Shown: positions 48,673 through 57,068, counted from the first letter of the stretch. The stretch: 57,068 nt of DNA from an uncultured Prochlorococcus sp. (GCA_902535185.1 CACAST010000002.1:1-57068); one strand, 5' to 3'. Notes: a model not told the origin generated them from the letters alone. A program made the numbers and translations.

Positions 48673-49527
48673 CTATTTTTTTATGTATTTTTTTTGATCT
48701 GCAGCTAAACGCATTTCCTTACAAAATTCACCAACATGATCGACGACATCTTTTTCACTTGAACTAGAAATTCTTTTTACAAATGCACTCCCAATAATTA
48801 CTCCATCTGCTCCCCACTCACGAACTTTATTAACATGTTCAGGAGTGGATATCCCAAAACCAACAGCAATTGGATTGCTATTTACATCTTTTAATTTAGC
48901 AATAAGATTTTCTACCCTATTTTCCATTTTGTTTCTCTCACCAGTGACACCTGTAACACTTACTAAATAAGTAAAGCCTTTTGTATGATTAGATATTTGT
49001 TTCATTCTTTCAAAAGGAGTAGTTGGAGCTACCAATAAAATCAAGTCCATGGAATGATTGCTAACTATTTTAGAAAATTTATAAGCTTCCTCTAGAGGGA
49101 GATCAGGAACTATTAGTCCTGAAACTCCAGCATTAGATGCCATCTCACAAAACTTTTCAAAGCCAAAACATAGTAATGGATTTAGGTAAGAAAAAAGGAT
49201 GATGGGAATATTTAATTTACCCTTTAAAGACTCTAAAAGTTTAATAACTTTTCTTGGGCTAGTACCTGACTTTAAGGCGCGAGAGGCCGACACTTGAATA
49301 ACAGGTCCATCTGCAAGTGGGTCACTGTAAGGTATACCTAATTCGATAAGGTCAGCCCCATTTTCTTGTAACCTTAATAAAATCTCAGAAGTTATTTCAA
49401 TATTGGGATCCCCAGCCATTATAAAAGGCATCAAAGCTAATTTTTTATTATTTTTTAAGTCAAAAAACTTCTCATCTACCTTAGATAAAAATTCATTTTT
49501 AGTAATTTGCATTTTGTTGTCTTTCAT
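48673..49527 (-). CDS. trpA: Tryptophan synthase alpha chain
   Basis: Cleaves indole-3-glycerol phosphate and passes indole to the beta chain. TIM barrel with LMPFIMAGDPNIE, the catalytic Glu in LIELGIPYSDPLADGPVIQ (its Asp is the second catalytic residue), and the phosphate loop segments VSVTGVTGER and AVGFGISTPEHV. 284 residues from the first ATG; the second ATG, five codons later, is equally plausible. It is the last gene of ndhL-DUF3007-trpA, 28 bases after DUF3007. Confidence 0.96.
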   Translation of the reverse strand: MKDNKMQITKNEFLSKVDEKFFDLKNNKKLALMPFIMAGDPNIEITSEILLRLQENGADLIELGIPYSDPLADGPVIQVSASRALKSGTSPRKVIKLLESLKGKLNIPIILFSYLNPLLCFGFEKFCEMASNAGVSGLIVPDLPLEEAYKFSKIVSNHSMDLILLVAPTTPFERMKQISNHTKGFTYLVSVTGVTGERNKMENRVENLIAKLKDVNSNPIAVGFGISTPEHVNKVREWGADGVIIGSAFVKRISSSSEKDVVDHVGEFCKEMRLAADQKKYIKK

Positions 49528-49555
49528 AATTTTTAGATATTTATCTATAAAAAAT

Positions 49556-49876
49556 TTATGGATTTTTCTCTAGATCTTCCATTAGTTTTTGCTGCTCTTC
49601 CTTTGGCAATGCGTTGAATTTGCTTTCTAGTTTATCATTAACAACTTTTTCATACTCTTTTCTATAACGCTTCCTTTGTTCCATAAAAGTCATTTTTCCA
49701 TTTACAACTCTATAAACATAAGATGTTACCCAAGTAATAACAATCAAAATCAAGATGCAACTTGAGAGAGTAGTGGCAGTAAAATTGTCGATACCAATTT
49801 GCGGTGAAAATTTATAACTAATTAATCCTATTAATGAAATAAATAAACCTATTTGTATAACTTTACCTTTAGTCAA
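49556..49876 (-). CDS. DUF3007 membrane protein
   Basis: 106 residues with two membrane helices (about 6-24 and 35-55) followed by a charged coiled tail (KRYRKEYEKVVNDKLESKFNALPKEEQQKLMEDL). This matches DUF3007, a cyanobacterial and plastid family found next to ndhL. It is 4 bases after ndhL and is probably made with it; a link to the NDH-1 complex is suggested only by this neighbourhood. Confidence 0.82.
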   Translation of the reverse strand: MTKGKVIQIGLFISLIGLISYKFSPQIGIDNFTATTLSSCILILIVITWVTSYVYRVVNGKMTFMEQRKRYRKEYEKVVNDKLESKFNALPKEEQQKLMEDLEKNP

Positions 49877-49880
49877 TTAT

Positions 49881-50114
49881 TTACCCTTTACCGCTTCCTT
49901 TTAGTCGGAGATTTAAAAATGGAGAAAATAAAATTAAACCCGGAAAGAAAAGAAATACAAGGCCATAAATTCCTAATCTTTCAAATTTGCCCATAATATT
50001 CCATCTATTATTCATCCAGTAAAATAGTAATAATGGGATAACAAATAAATAGGTAGAGATAATTCCAATATATGCAATTAAAGTAGCGAATGAATTATTG
50101 AAAAAACTTTCCAT
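49881..50114 (-). CDS. ndhL: NAD(P)H-quinone oxidoreductase subunit L
   Basis: 77-residue membrane subunit specific to the oxygenic photosynthetic NDH-1 complex, once known as IctA because of inorganic carbon transport defects. Two hydrophobic helices with the loop [20 protein letters not shown] between them and a [13 protein letters not shown] end are typical. First gene of the ndhL-DUF3007-trpA unit; the tRNA-Leu gene lies about 80 bases upstream on the same strand. Confidence 0.92.
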   Translation of the reverse strand: MESFFNNSFATLIAYIGIISTYLFVIPLLLFYWMNNRWNIMGKFERLGIYGLVFLFFPGLILFSPFLNLRLKGSGKG

Positions 50115-50192
50115 TTTGATTTATGGTTGCTTAGTTAAAACATAACAACTATGGGAAGTTATCGTCAGAACTAAAAATAAATGATTAAATAA

Positions 50193-50278
50193 TGGGAGTG
50201 GGGGGACTTGAACCCCCACGAGCTAAATCGCTCGACGGATTTTAAGTCCGGCGCGTCTACCAATTCCGCCACACTCCC
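50193..50278 (-). tRNA. trnL: tRNA-Leu(UAA), intronless
   Basis: An 86-base class II tRNA. The acceptor stem GGGAGTG pairs with CACTCCC, the anticodon stem-loop is CGGAC-TTAAAAT-CCG with anticodon TAA, the long variable arm is CGAGCGATTTAGCTCG, and the T arm is GGGGGTTCAAGTCCCCC. The 3' CCA is not encoded. Many cyanobacteria carry a group I intron in this anticodon loop; here the loop is uninterrupted. Confidence 0.97.
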
Positions 50279-50301
50279 GAAGGAATTTGCGCTATCTAAT
50301 C

Positions 50302-50316
50302 GTAGCCGAAAGCTAC
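50302..50316. other. Short hairpin between pyrC and tRNA-Leu
   Basis: GTAGC-CGAAA-GCTAC forms a 5-bp stem with a 5-base loop. It lies downstream of pyrC and upstream of tRNA-Leu on the minus strand. There is no T-run after it on either strand, so it is not a standard terminator; a processing or spacer structure is possible. Confidence 0.3.
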
Positions 50317-50377
50317 CCATTTAACCAAGAAAAATTGGAAAATTTACACTTTTAATTCTCAGATTAAATCTAATTTT

Positions 50378-51427
50378 TTAATTTAATATTCCCTCTACTT
50401 GCCATTGCAAAGTTTCACCTGCATGAAATGGCTTTATTTGTCCTACAACATTTTTTTCTTCAACAACATCAATAAATTCTTTAATTTTATTTGGTCTAGA
50501 AACTAATTTTAATTTTTCTTTATTTGGGGGCACATTATAAAAATTAGGACCATTCAAACTTGCAAACTTTTCAAAATTATCTAGAGCATCCTCCTCTTCA
50601 AATACCGTTAAATAGCTTTCTATTGCTACTGGTGAATTAAAAATACCTGCACATCCACAAAAAGCTTTCCACTTCCTAAGATGTGGAGCGGAGTCAGTTC
50701 CCAAGAAAAAACATTTTTCCCCACTTGTTGCAGCTTTCCTTAAAGAAAGTCTATTATTTTCCCTCTTAGCAACTGGTAAGCAGTAAAAATCACTATTTAA
50801 ACCTCCAAAAAACATTGCATTTCTATTTATATGCAAATGATGCGGAGTGATAGTAGCTCCAATATTATTTTCTTGAACAAAATTCACTGCATAAGAGGTA
50901 GTTATATGTTCTAAAACGATTTTTAATTTTGGAAATCTTTTGGTGATTTGAGAAAGTTCTCTATCTATAAAAACTTCTTCTCTGTCGAATACATCTATAT
51001 CGGAATCAGTCACCTCCCCGTGAATTAAAAGAGGCATCCCATTATCTTGCATTGATTCGAAAATCTTATATAAATTTTCTATTTTCTTTACTCCATGACT
51101 AGAATTTGTTGTCGCATTAGCAGGGTATAATTTCGCAGCGAAAAAAATATTATTTTTAAAACCATTTATTAGTTCCTCTTTATCAGTTTCATCTGTAAGA
51201 TAGATTGTCATTAGTGGTTCAAACTTAGAAGTTTCTGGTATAGCTTCAACAATAGATTTCTTATAAGAAATAGCTCTATTGATTGTTGTTATGGGACTTT
51301 TAGTATTTGGCATTACAATGGCTCTTCCAAAATATTCTGAAGTAAAATGAATAATATTTTTTAATACAAGACCTTCTCTTAAATGTAAATGCCAATCATC
51401 AGGTTTTATTATGGTTAAAGTCTTCAA
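50378..51427 (-). CDS. pyrC: Dihydroorotase
   Basis: Pyrimidine synthesis enzyme closing carbamoyl aspartate to dihydroorotate. Class II (PyrC) form: the metal-binding HLHLR is at residues 13-17, the carboxylated Lys is Lys99 in FFAAKLYPANATTNSSHGV, further metal ligands are in LLIHGEV and VLEHITT, and the substrate Asp is in FLGTDSAPH. 349 residues, complete. tRNA-Leu lies 100 bases downstream. Confidence 0.96.
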   Translation of the reverse strand: MKTLTIIKPDDWHLHLREGLVLKNIIHFTSEYFGRAIVMPNTKSPITTINRAISYKKSIVEAIPETSKFEPLMTIYLTDETDKEELINGFKNNIFFAAKLYPANATTNSSHGVKKIENLYKIFESMQDNGMPLLIHGEVTDSDIDVFDREEVFIDRELSQITKRFPKLKIVLEHITTSYAVNFVQENNIGATITPHHLHINRNAMFFGGLNSDFYCLPVAKRENNRLSLRKAATSGEKCFFLGTDSAPHLRKWKAFCGCAGIFNSPVAIESYLTVFEEEDALDNFEKFASLNGPNFYNVPPNKEKLKLVSRPNKIKEFIDVVEEKNVVGQIKPFHAGETLQWQVEGILN

Positions 51428-51544
51428 AATTTTTTCTATTTAATTAATTTTAACAGCAAATTAAAATTGACAATAAATTATAGATATTCGAGGATAGTTA
51501 TTAGCCAATTATGAAAATTTTATTATCTAAATAAAAAACTAAAT

Positions 51545-52624
51545 ATGAGTGATTTTTTATTTCCAATAATAGAAATAGTTTTAGGCATAGTTCTACTTTT
51601 TGCTGGAGGAGAGTTCTTTATTCAAGGAGCCATATCTTTATCTTTAATTTTAGGAATACCTCAAATTGTAATTGGTTTAACCGTTGTTTCTCTTGGAACA
51701 AGCTCTCCTGAGTTGTTGGTAAGTTTAAGCTCAATTTTTAAAGGCAGTGACTCGCTTGCGGCAAGCAATGTAATTGGAAGCAATATTTTTAATGTTCTCG
51801 TTGTTTTGGGTATAAGCTCATTGATAACACCTCTCAAAGTGAAAAGCAGAATAGTCAGAAGAGATGTGCCTCTTTTAATGGCAATTTCTTGTGCAGTTTG
51901 GGCTATGTCATCAACAGGCTTATTAACATTGCAAGCAGGTGTATTTCTAATATTTTGTTTAATCTTAAATACAATATGGGAAATTAATACCATCAATGAG
52001 AAAGGAGATGAGGCCAAAGATGCTGAACCAGAAATAGAAGAATTAAAAGATAACTATAAAGGGAAGATTAATATTTTACTAAAGTTAATATTGGGAATAT
52101 TTCTTTTAAGCTTTGGTTCAAATATTTTAGTAAATGGTTCTAAAACGCTCGCTACTCTTTTGGGTGTAAATGAAATTGTCATTGGTTTAACTATCGTCGC
52201 AACTGGAACATCTTTACCAGAATTAGTAACTTCAATAATTGCTGCATTTAAAGGCAAAACAGATCTTGCGATTGGGAATGTAATAGGAAGTAATTTACTC
52301 AATCAACTTTTAATCCTTGGAAGTTGCAGCATTTTTTCAGGATTTAAAGGTTTAGTAATTGAACAGAGTCTAATAAAAGTTGACTTACCTTTTATGGTTT
52401 TAACTACCTTTGCATGCTTACCAATTTTCTGGAGCAAAGGGAAAATCACAAGAATTGAAGGATTTATTTTGCTTAATCTTTATATTTTCTACATTCTCGA
52501 TAAGATACTTTTCCTGAATGGATTTAACTTCCTCTCTGAATTAAGGATAGGTTTATTTATTTACTTTGCATTTCTTATAGTATTTCTAATTTTTCAAGAA
52601 AAATTAAAATTTTCTAATTCATAA
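51545..52624 (+). CDS. CaCA family Na+/Ca2+ exchanger-like antiporter
   Basis: 359-residue inner membrane antiporter with two homologous halves in inverted topology, about ten or eleven membrane segments. The two alpha-repeat motifs are GLTVVSLGTSSPELLVSL (residues about 42-59) and GLTIVATGTSLPELVTSI (about 214-231), each followed by NVIGSNIFN / NVIGSNLLN. An acidic loop (KGDEAKDAEPEIEELKD) separates the halves. YrbG-like; the ion carried (Ca2+ with Na+ or H+) is inferred from the family. Ends 2 bases from the convergent gor. Confidence 0.92.
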   Translation: MSDFLFPIIEIVLGIVLLFAGGEFFIQGAISLSLILGIPQIVIGLTVVSLGTSSPELLVSLSSIFKGSDSLAASNVIGSNIFNVLVVLGISSLITPLKVKSRIVRRDVPLLMAISCAVWAMSSTGLLTLQAGVFLIFCLILNTIWEINTINEKGDEAKDAEPEIEELKDNYKGKINILLKLILGIFLLSFGSNILVNGSKTLATLLGVNEIVIGLTIVATGTSLPELVTSIIAAFKGKTDLAIGNVIGSNLLNQLLILGSCSIFSGFKGLVIEQSLIKVDLPFMVLTTFACLPIFWSKGKITRIEGFILLNLYIFYILDKILFLNGFNFLSELRIGLFIYFAFLIVFLIFQEKLKFSNS

Positions 52625-52626
52625 TT

Positions 52627-53991
52627 TTATCCATACATAGTCACAAATTCTTCTGAGATAGTTGGATGCAAAGCCATAGTAATATCAAAGTCTTTTTTTG
52701 TTATCCCTGCATTTAATGAAATTGATACCATTTGAATAATCTCGGACGATGTTTCTCCAAACATATGACATCCTAGGACTTTGTCAGTTAGCTTATTAAC
52801 TACAATCTTCAACATACATTTTGATTTATACTTTTTAAAGGTATTAGACATAGGGGTAAATTTGCATTTGAAAATTTTTATATTTTTTTCAGAGTAAATC
52901 TCTTTAGCTCTTTTCTCACTTAAGCCAACTGTTGAAATTTCAGGAATAGTAAAAACGGCTTTAGGAATATATTCATAATTTACTTTTCTTTTTTGGTCAT
53001 TAAAAAAATTATCCGAAAAAACTCTACCTTGTTCTATTGCTACTGGAGTTAAGTTTGGTTTATTTATGATATCGCCGACTGCAAAAATATTTGCGTTGCT
53101 TGTTTGATTAAGTTCATCAACATCTAAATATTGTCCATCCATCTTTAGATTTAAAAACTCTAAATTTAAAGGCAAAAGATTTGGTTCTCTTCCTGTAGCA
53201 ATAAGGATATTATTAGTGAGGAGTTTATCCCCCGATTCTAGGGTAGATTCCAAATTCCCATTTACTCTTTTGATAGACTTCAATTGAGCATTGGTAATTA
53301 TTTTGATATCAGTAAAAGTAGGTGATTCCTCCAGGCACAAAGAAAGATCCTCATCAAAACCATTAAGTAAATGTTTACCTCTAATTAATTGAGTTACTTC
53401 GGTACCTAAATTTCTGAAAATAGAAGCAAATTCACAAGCAATATATCCTCCTCCTACTATTAATATTGATTTAGGAAACTTTTCTAATTCAAAAATATCA
53501 TCACTAGTCCATGCCAAATCTACCCCAGGAATATTTAATTTATTTGGTTTACCTCCAACTGAAATAAGAATTTTTTTTGAACTTATTTTGTTTTTAATTT
53601 TCTTCGTTTTTGGACAAATAATTTCTAATTCATTTTGAGTCGTAAATCTTCCTAAGCCCTCAAAAACAGTTACATTCAATTTTTTTAAAGAATTTCTATG
53701 TAAATCACTTAATCTAGAAACCTCCTCTCTAATATTCTTCAATAATATGTTTGATGCAAAATCAATACCCTCATTTTTTAATCCATATCCTTCAGAAGAA
53801 TCCATATTTTTTTTACTTCTAGCTGCATAAACCATCAATTTTTTTGGAACACATCCTCTTATTACACAAGTTCCTCCTATTTGATTTATTTCTATGATTG
53901 CGACTTTTGCTCCATAACTAGCCGCACGTTTAGCCGCCGCCAGTCCTCCAGATCCAGCGCCAACAACAATTAAATCAAATTCAAATTCCAA
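52627..53991 (-). CDS. gor: Glutathione reductase
   Basis: Flavoprotein that reduces glutathione disulfide with NADPH. FAD-binding GAGSGGLAAAKRA is at residues 11-23, the redox pair is Cys42/Cys47 in GGTCVIRGCVPKKLM, the second nucleotide-binding site is LIVGGGYIACEFA, and the catalytic His is in ALHPTISEEFV at the C-terminus. 454 residues. TTG start, fixed by the lack of another start before FEFDLIVVGAG. Divergent from a glutathione S-transferase gene. Confidence 0.95.
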   Translation of the reverse strand: MEFEFDLIVVGAGSGGLAAAKRAASYGAKVAIIEINQIGGTCVIRGCVPKKLMVYAARSKKNMDSSEGYGLKNEGIDFASNILLKNIREEVSRLSDLHRNSLKKLNVTVFEGLGRFTTQNELEIICPKTKKIKNKISSKKILISVGGKPNKLNIPGVDLAWTSDDIFELEKFPKSILIVGGGYIACEFASIFRNLGTEVTQLIRGKHLLNGFDEDLSLCLEESPTFTDIKIITNAQLKSIKRVNGNLESTLESGDKLLTNNILIATGREPNLLPLNLEFLNLKMDGQYLDVDELNQTSNANIFAVGDIINKPNLTPVAIEQGRVFSDNFFNDQKRKVNYEYIPKAVFTIPEISTVGLSEKRAKEIYSEKNIKIFKCKFTPMSNTFKKYKSKCMLKIVVNKLTDKVLGCHMFGETSSEIIQMVSISLNAGITKKDFDITMALHPTISEEFVTMYG

Positions 53992-54009
53992 GACTTTTTT
54001 AATGAATTA

Positions 54010-54033
54010 TTATAGCTTTAGTTTATAGCTTTA
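54010..54033. promoter_or_regulatory. Direct repeat of TTATAGCTTTA between gor and GST genes
   Basis: TTATAGCTTTA occurs at 54010-54020 and again at 54023-54033, exactly repeated with a 13-base period, in the 51-bp gap between the divergent gor and GST starts. It could be a doubled operator or overlapping promoter elements (TTATAG resembles a -10). Exactness over 11 bases with internal G and C makes chance less likely than for pure AT repeats. Confidence 0.5.
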
Positions 54034-54042
54034 ATTCAAATA

Positions 54043-55272
54043 ATGAATGAGATTTTGACATGGGATGAGTTGAATAAATTTGAAGTTGAAGATCTTGATA
54101 GAGTCCAAGGTATAAATAATTCCTACGCAAATTTAAGATTATTTGGACATAGTGAAAATGATGTTTTAGTTACCCTCTATAGGGATAGGCATTCTTGGTG
54201 TCCTTACTGTCAGAAGATATGGTTATGGCTTGAATTTAAGAAAATTCCATACCGAGTCAAGAAAATAAATATGTTTTGCTACGGCCAAAAAGAAAGTTGG
54301 TTCCTTGAAAAAGTCAGATCTGGGAAATTACCTGCAATTGAATTTAAAGGGCAAGTCATAACTGAAAGCGACAATATCATAGCTTTTTTAGAAAATGAAT
54401 TTGGAGCACTTGGATCTTTTATAACATCAAGTCACCTTATCAAAATTCGAGAGTTAGAAAGAGAAATTTTCAGATCCTGGTGTAATTGGCTCTGCCGAGA
54501 AAGCTTTAATTTTATAGATAACTCTTTTAGAAAAAAAAGATTTAAAGAATCCATTTCTAAACTCGATGAAATCTTAACTAGATCAAAATCAGGGTTTGTT
54601 GATCCATCAGTATCTAATACGGGTGATATAGAGCCTGGTGTTGGAGATATAATTTTTATTCCCTACATGGAGAGAATGAATGCTTCACTAAGCTATTATA
54701 AAGGGTTTAATTTAAGATCTAATTACCGTCATGTAGATAACTGGCTTACCCTTTTTGAAGGTAAAAGTGCTTATAGAGGCACTCAAGGAGATTTTCATAC
54801 TCACTCTCATGATTTACCCCCACAAATGGGAGGATGTTATAAAGAAAGTAATGAACAACAGATTACTTTCTCTAAGCTAATAGATATTGGGGAGGGTCTG
54901 GGTAATTATGAATTTAATAAAAATTATGATTCAAAATATTTCGCAAAAATTGCTCTTAAAAGAGTAATAAAGCATAAAGACAATTTACTAAAAGTAAACC
55001 CATACAATAAAGAATCCTTTGAGGAATCATTGAGATCAGCTTTGACTCATATGATCACAGGCGAAGTATTAATCCCTAAAAAACTTTCAGGAATCTCCTT
55101 AAAATACTTAAAAAATAGAATCTCAGTTCCAAGAGATATGCCAATTATTTCAGCAAGGTTATTAAGACAATCACTAAATAAAATTGAATCACTCAGAGAT
55201 ATCAATGAAATAGATAAGATACCTTTCAGGGATAGATATGATCAAGATCCTATAAATTTTATTTCTAGTTAA
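54043..55272 (+). CDS. Glutathione S-transferase family protein, long form
   Basis: 409 residues, about 180 longer than a common GST. The thioredoxin-like N-terminal domain has the dithiol motif CPYC (Cys53, Cys56) in HSWCPYCQKIWLWLEF, the cis-Pro in GKLPAIEF and the glutathione-contacting ITESDNII. A helical C-terminal domain follows, then an extra 150 residues rich in basic and acidic helices. Cys in place of Ser/Tyr suggests thiol-disulfide or lyase chemistry. It is divergent from gor, which supports a role with glutathione. Confidence 0.85.
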   Translation: MNEILTWDELNKFEVEDLDRVQGINNSYANLRLFGHSENDVLVTLYRDRHSWCPYCQKIWLWLEFKKIPYRVKKINMFCYGQKESWFLEKVRSGKLPAIEFKGQVITESDNIIAFLENEFGALGSFITSSHLIKIRELEREIFRSWCNWLCRESFNFIDNSFRKKRFKESISKLDEILTRSKSGFVDPSVSNTGDIEPGVGDIIFIPYMERMNASLSYYKGFNLRSNYRHVDNWLTLFEGKSAYRGTQGDFHTHSHDLPPQMGGCYKESNEQQITFSKLIDIGEGLGNYEFNKNYDSKYFAKIALKRVIKHKDNLLKVNPYNKESFEESLRSALTHMITGEVLIPKKLSGISLKYLKNRISVPRDMPIISARLLRQSLNKIESLRDINEIDKIPFRDRYDQDPINFISS

Positions 55273-55280
55273 CAGTAAAC

Positions 55281-56675
55281 CTATAAATTTTTTCTGGAAT
55301 CTATTTGAAGTAAATCTCTTATTTTTTGAACTTGACTTGCAATATTTGGATCAATAGATAATTTTTTTTCAACTTGTTCAATAGCATACATAACTGTTGT
55401 ATGGTCTTTCCCCCCAAATTCATCTCCAATTCTTGGTAAGCTTAGATCCGTTCCATGTCTCATAAGATACATACCTATTTGCCTAGCTTGACTTACTGGT
55501 TTTCTCCTACTTGAACTAATCAATTCATCAGTAGAAACTTTAAAAAAATCTGACACTTTATTAATAACTTGTTTTGGACTCACAACAACTCCAACACTAT
55601 TCGGATCAAGCATTGGAGCAATTGATTGGACTGTCATTGGCAAGCCTGTTATTGATGCAAATGCAACAGCTCTAGTAAATGCTCCTTCCAGTTCTCGAAT
55701 ATTCGAAGTGAATCTTCCTGCTATAAATTGAATTAAATCTCTTGGAAGACTCATACTCTCTTGTTCTGCCTTTTTTTGAAGGATGGCTGTCCTCGTCTCA
55801 AGGTCAGGTGGTTGAATATCTGCAGTCATACCCATAGAGAACCTAGAAATTAATCTCTCCTGAATTCCGGACAATTGATTTGGGGGTCTATCACTTGCGA
55901 TAACTATTTGACTTCCTGATTCGTGAAGAGCATTAAAAGTATGAAAGAATTCTTCTTGTGTATACTCTTTGCCTTCTAAGAACTGTATATCGTCTATTAA
56001 AATCAAATCTACATTTCTATATTTATCTCGAATAGCTGTCATTCCATCTCGCCTAATTCCACTAATAACATCGTTAGTAAAAGTCTCTGTGGATACATAT
56101 TTTACTTTTGCTTCTGGATCTATTTCTACTCGATAATGACCTATTGCTTGCATTAAATGAGTCTTACCAAGACCCACTCCACCACAAATAAATAATGGAT
56201 TAAATTCTCTACCAGGAGATTCGGCAACGGCTAAAGCTGCGGCATGAGCCAACCTACTATTTGGACCTACAACAAATCTTTTAAATACGTAGCGTAAATT
56301 TAAACCATTAGGATTTTTGAATTGATTTTTTGAAGAATTATTTTGGTTATTACTAGAAAAAGGCCTTGTTTTATGATTCAAGTTTTGTTCTTTAGTTTTC
56401 TCTTCATTTGTTAAATCGCTGATGGGATTCGTTTCAGATTTAAAAACAACTTTTACATCCTGGCCGCAGATTTCTTTTGCAGCTTTTTCAATAGTTTCAC
56501 AATAATTCTTTCTTAACCAATCACTGGAAAATGTATTTGGAGCTATTAGAGTCAATATGCCATCCTCAAAACAGTTAAATTTAGCTGGCCTTATCCATGT
56601 CTCAAATGAAGGCTTACTTAAAGTTTTTTGGAGTAATTGTTGAACTTCCGCCCAAATAGGATTAATTGCTTGCAA
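55281..56675 (-). CDS. dnaA: Chromosomal replication initiator DnaA
   Basis: AAA+ ATPase that opens the replication origin. Domain I is residues 1-85 ([21 protein letters not shown]), an Asn/Lys-rich linker runs to about 125, then domain III has [16 protein letters not shown] and [14 protein letters not shown], and domain IV ends with the DNA-binding signature GRTHS-like [18 protein letters not shown]. 464 residues. TTG start, since no ATG/GTG lies between it and the in-frame TAG upstream. dnaN is not in the window. Confidence 0.97.
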   Translation of the reverse strand: MQAINPIWAEVQQLLQKTLSKPSFETWIRPAKFNCFEDGILTLIAPNTFSSDWLRKNYCETIEKAAKEICGQDVKVVFKSETNPISDLTNEEKTKEQNLNHKTRPFSSNNQNNSSKNQFKNPNGLNLRYVFKRFVVGPNSRLAHAAALAVAESPGREFNPLFICGGVGLGKTHLMQAIGHYRVEIDPEAKVKYVSTETFTNDVISGIRRDGMTAIRDKYRNVDLILIDDIQFLEGKEYTQEEFFHTFNALHESGSQIVIASDRPPNQLSGIQERLISRFSMGMTADIQPPDLETRTAILQKKAEQESMSLPRDLIQFIAGRFTSNIRELEGAFTRAVAFASITGLPMTVQSIAPMLDPNSVGVVVSPKQVINKVSDFFKVSTDELISSSRRKPVSQARQIGMYLMRHGTDLSLPRIGDEFGGKDHTTVMYAIEQVEKKLSIDPNIASQVQKIRDLLQIDSRKNL

Positions 56676-56687
56676 AATTTTATTCTA

Positions 56688-56702
56688 TAGATTATTAATC
56701 TA
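56688..56702. promoter_or_regulatory. 15-nt palindrome upstream of dnaA
   Basis: TAGATTA-T-TAATCTA is a perfect inverted repeat with 7-base arms and a single central base, starting 13 bases upstream of the dnaA TTG in the shared dnaA/DUF2064 promoter region. The symmetry and position suit a dimeric repressor site. It does not match the DnaA box. Confidence 0.4.
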
Positions 56703-56843
56703 GTTGGAATTTTTTAATTGGCCATTATCAAATCATAAGATCACGACAAATTTAAAATTACTTAACAAAGCATAATCTAAATTTATAAAGTTAATTCTAA
56801 ATTTTTTTTAAATATATAATTATTTCAAATCTCTATAAAATTT

Positions 56844-57068
56844 TTGGATAAAGCATTACTTATTATCATGGCTAAATGGCATGGTTTTGGGAGATGCAAA
56901 ACAAGATTATCAAAAGATATAGGTAAAAGTAATTCTGCAAAAATACAAAGTGTGATAACAAAACACACTATTTCAGTCGCCAAATCTCTCCAAAAAACCA
57001 AACTAATTGATATTTCTTTAGCTATATCTGGTTTGGGGGAAAAAAATTGCAGAAGATGGTCTAAACAA
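56844..57068 (+). CDS. DUF2064 / TIGR04282 glycosyltransferase-like (5' part only)
   Basis: Gene running off the right edge; only about 75 codons are visible. LLIIMAKWHGFGRCKTRLSKDIGK matches the N-terminus of DUF2064 (TIGR04282) proteins, whose hallmark is an AK-x-P-x-x-G-x-x-K-T-R-L stretch in a GT-A-like nucleotide-binding fold. The proline usually seen after the lysine is a histidine here (AKWHGFG). The start is probably TTG 56844, which keeps the first strand; ATG 56868 would remove it. Divergent from dnaA. Confidence 0.72.
   Translation, partial: MDKALLIIMAKWHGFGRCKTRLSKDIGKSNSAKIQSVITKHTISVAKSLQKTKLIDISLAISGLGEKNCRRWSKQ

Noticed and set aside
50302-50316. NtcA-type site GTA-N8-TAC at the hairpin
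   Set aside because: The spacing between GTA and TAC is 9, not 8, and it is better explained as a small hairpin.
51661-52017. 118-residue minus-strand ORF inside the cation exchanger gene
   Set aside because: It is the antisense shadow of a clear two-repeat CaCA gene, with no start signal or family resemblance.
56676-56843. Replication origin next to dnaA
   Set aside because: I found no cluster of TTATCCACA-like DnaA boxes in this gap; in Prochlorococcus the origin is generally placed near dnaN.
1-57068. CRISPR array, insertion sequence, prophage or genomic island
   Set aside because: No spaced repeats of suitable length, transposase, integrase or phage genes were seen, and gene content is core throughout.

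Overview
The window is a gene-dense, very AT-rich stretch of a cyanobacterial chromosome, almost certainly a high-light Prochlorococcus or a very close relative. The basis is the gene content (plastocyanin petE, NDH-1 subunits ndhD and ndhL, menB/menD for phylloquinone, hemE, glgA/glgB, cyAbrB, a type II RpoD-like sigma factor, Ycf51, DUF760, DUF3007), the small protein sizes, the tiny intergenic gaps and the absence of any mobile element, CRISPR array or phage gene. No gap between genes reaches 300 bp. I had no search tools, so strain-level placement is from memory of the family sequences.

Layout. 1-3.4 kb (minus): an envelope/hydrolase cluster comB - nit - amiC - murI with overlapping ends; murI runs off the left edge. 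3.5-7.1 kb (plus): aroA, an MnmC-like methyltransferase and glmU. 7.1-12.7 kb (minus): murF, glgA, menB, menD. 12.7-13.7 kb (plus): lepB and a DUF760 protein. 13.7-18.7 kb (minus): a likely five-gene unit starting with a DUF697/degenerate-GTPase membrane protein, followed by a manganese-type ABC transporter (binding lipoprotein, ATPase, permease) and a DUF4336 protein whose start overlaps the permease stop. 18.9-28.0 kb (plus): a small ribbon-helix-helix-like protein, trpS, thrS, glk, thrB, ndhD, an M3 oligopeptidase. 28.0-34.3 kb (minus): tamB, proA, folB, a small lipase-like hydrolase. 34.3-44.6 kb (plus): ycf51, DUF4332, a small secreted protein, a CocE-type hydrolase, glgB, hemE, an epimerase, petE, clpB. 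44.7 kb (minus): a QueD-family protein. 45.2-47.7 kb (plus): hisIE, a group 2 sigma factor, a YkvA-like membrane protein and an HTH protein. 47.9-51.4 kb: YciI-like (minus), cyAbrB (plus), then ndhL - DUF3007 - trpA, tRNA-Leu(UAA) and pyrC (minus). 51.5-57.1 kb: a CaCA cation exchanger, glutathione reductase and a long GST in divergent orientation, dnaA (minus), and the start of a DUF2064 gene at the right edge.

The genes are mostly core: cell wall precursors and remodelling (murI, murF, glmU, amiC), glycogen (glgA, glgB, glk), quinone and haem synthesis, amino acids (aroA, trpA, thrB, proA, hisIE), aminoacylation, photosynthetic electron transfer, metal uptake, redox and replication initiation. 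I do not see a clearly novel defence or biosynthetic system. The most notable signals are: an apparent single-base frameshift at the 5' end of aroA; a comB gene with no ATG/GTG/TTG start before its conserved N-terminus, only about 130 bp from the aroA anomaly; the DUF697 - Mn transporter - DUF4336 unit; a locally GC-rich patch inside thrB; a repeated 11-mer between gor and the GST; and a 15-nt palindrome just upstream of dnaA.
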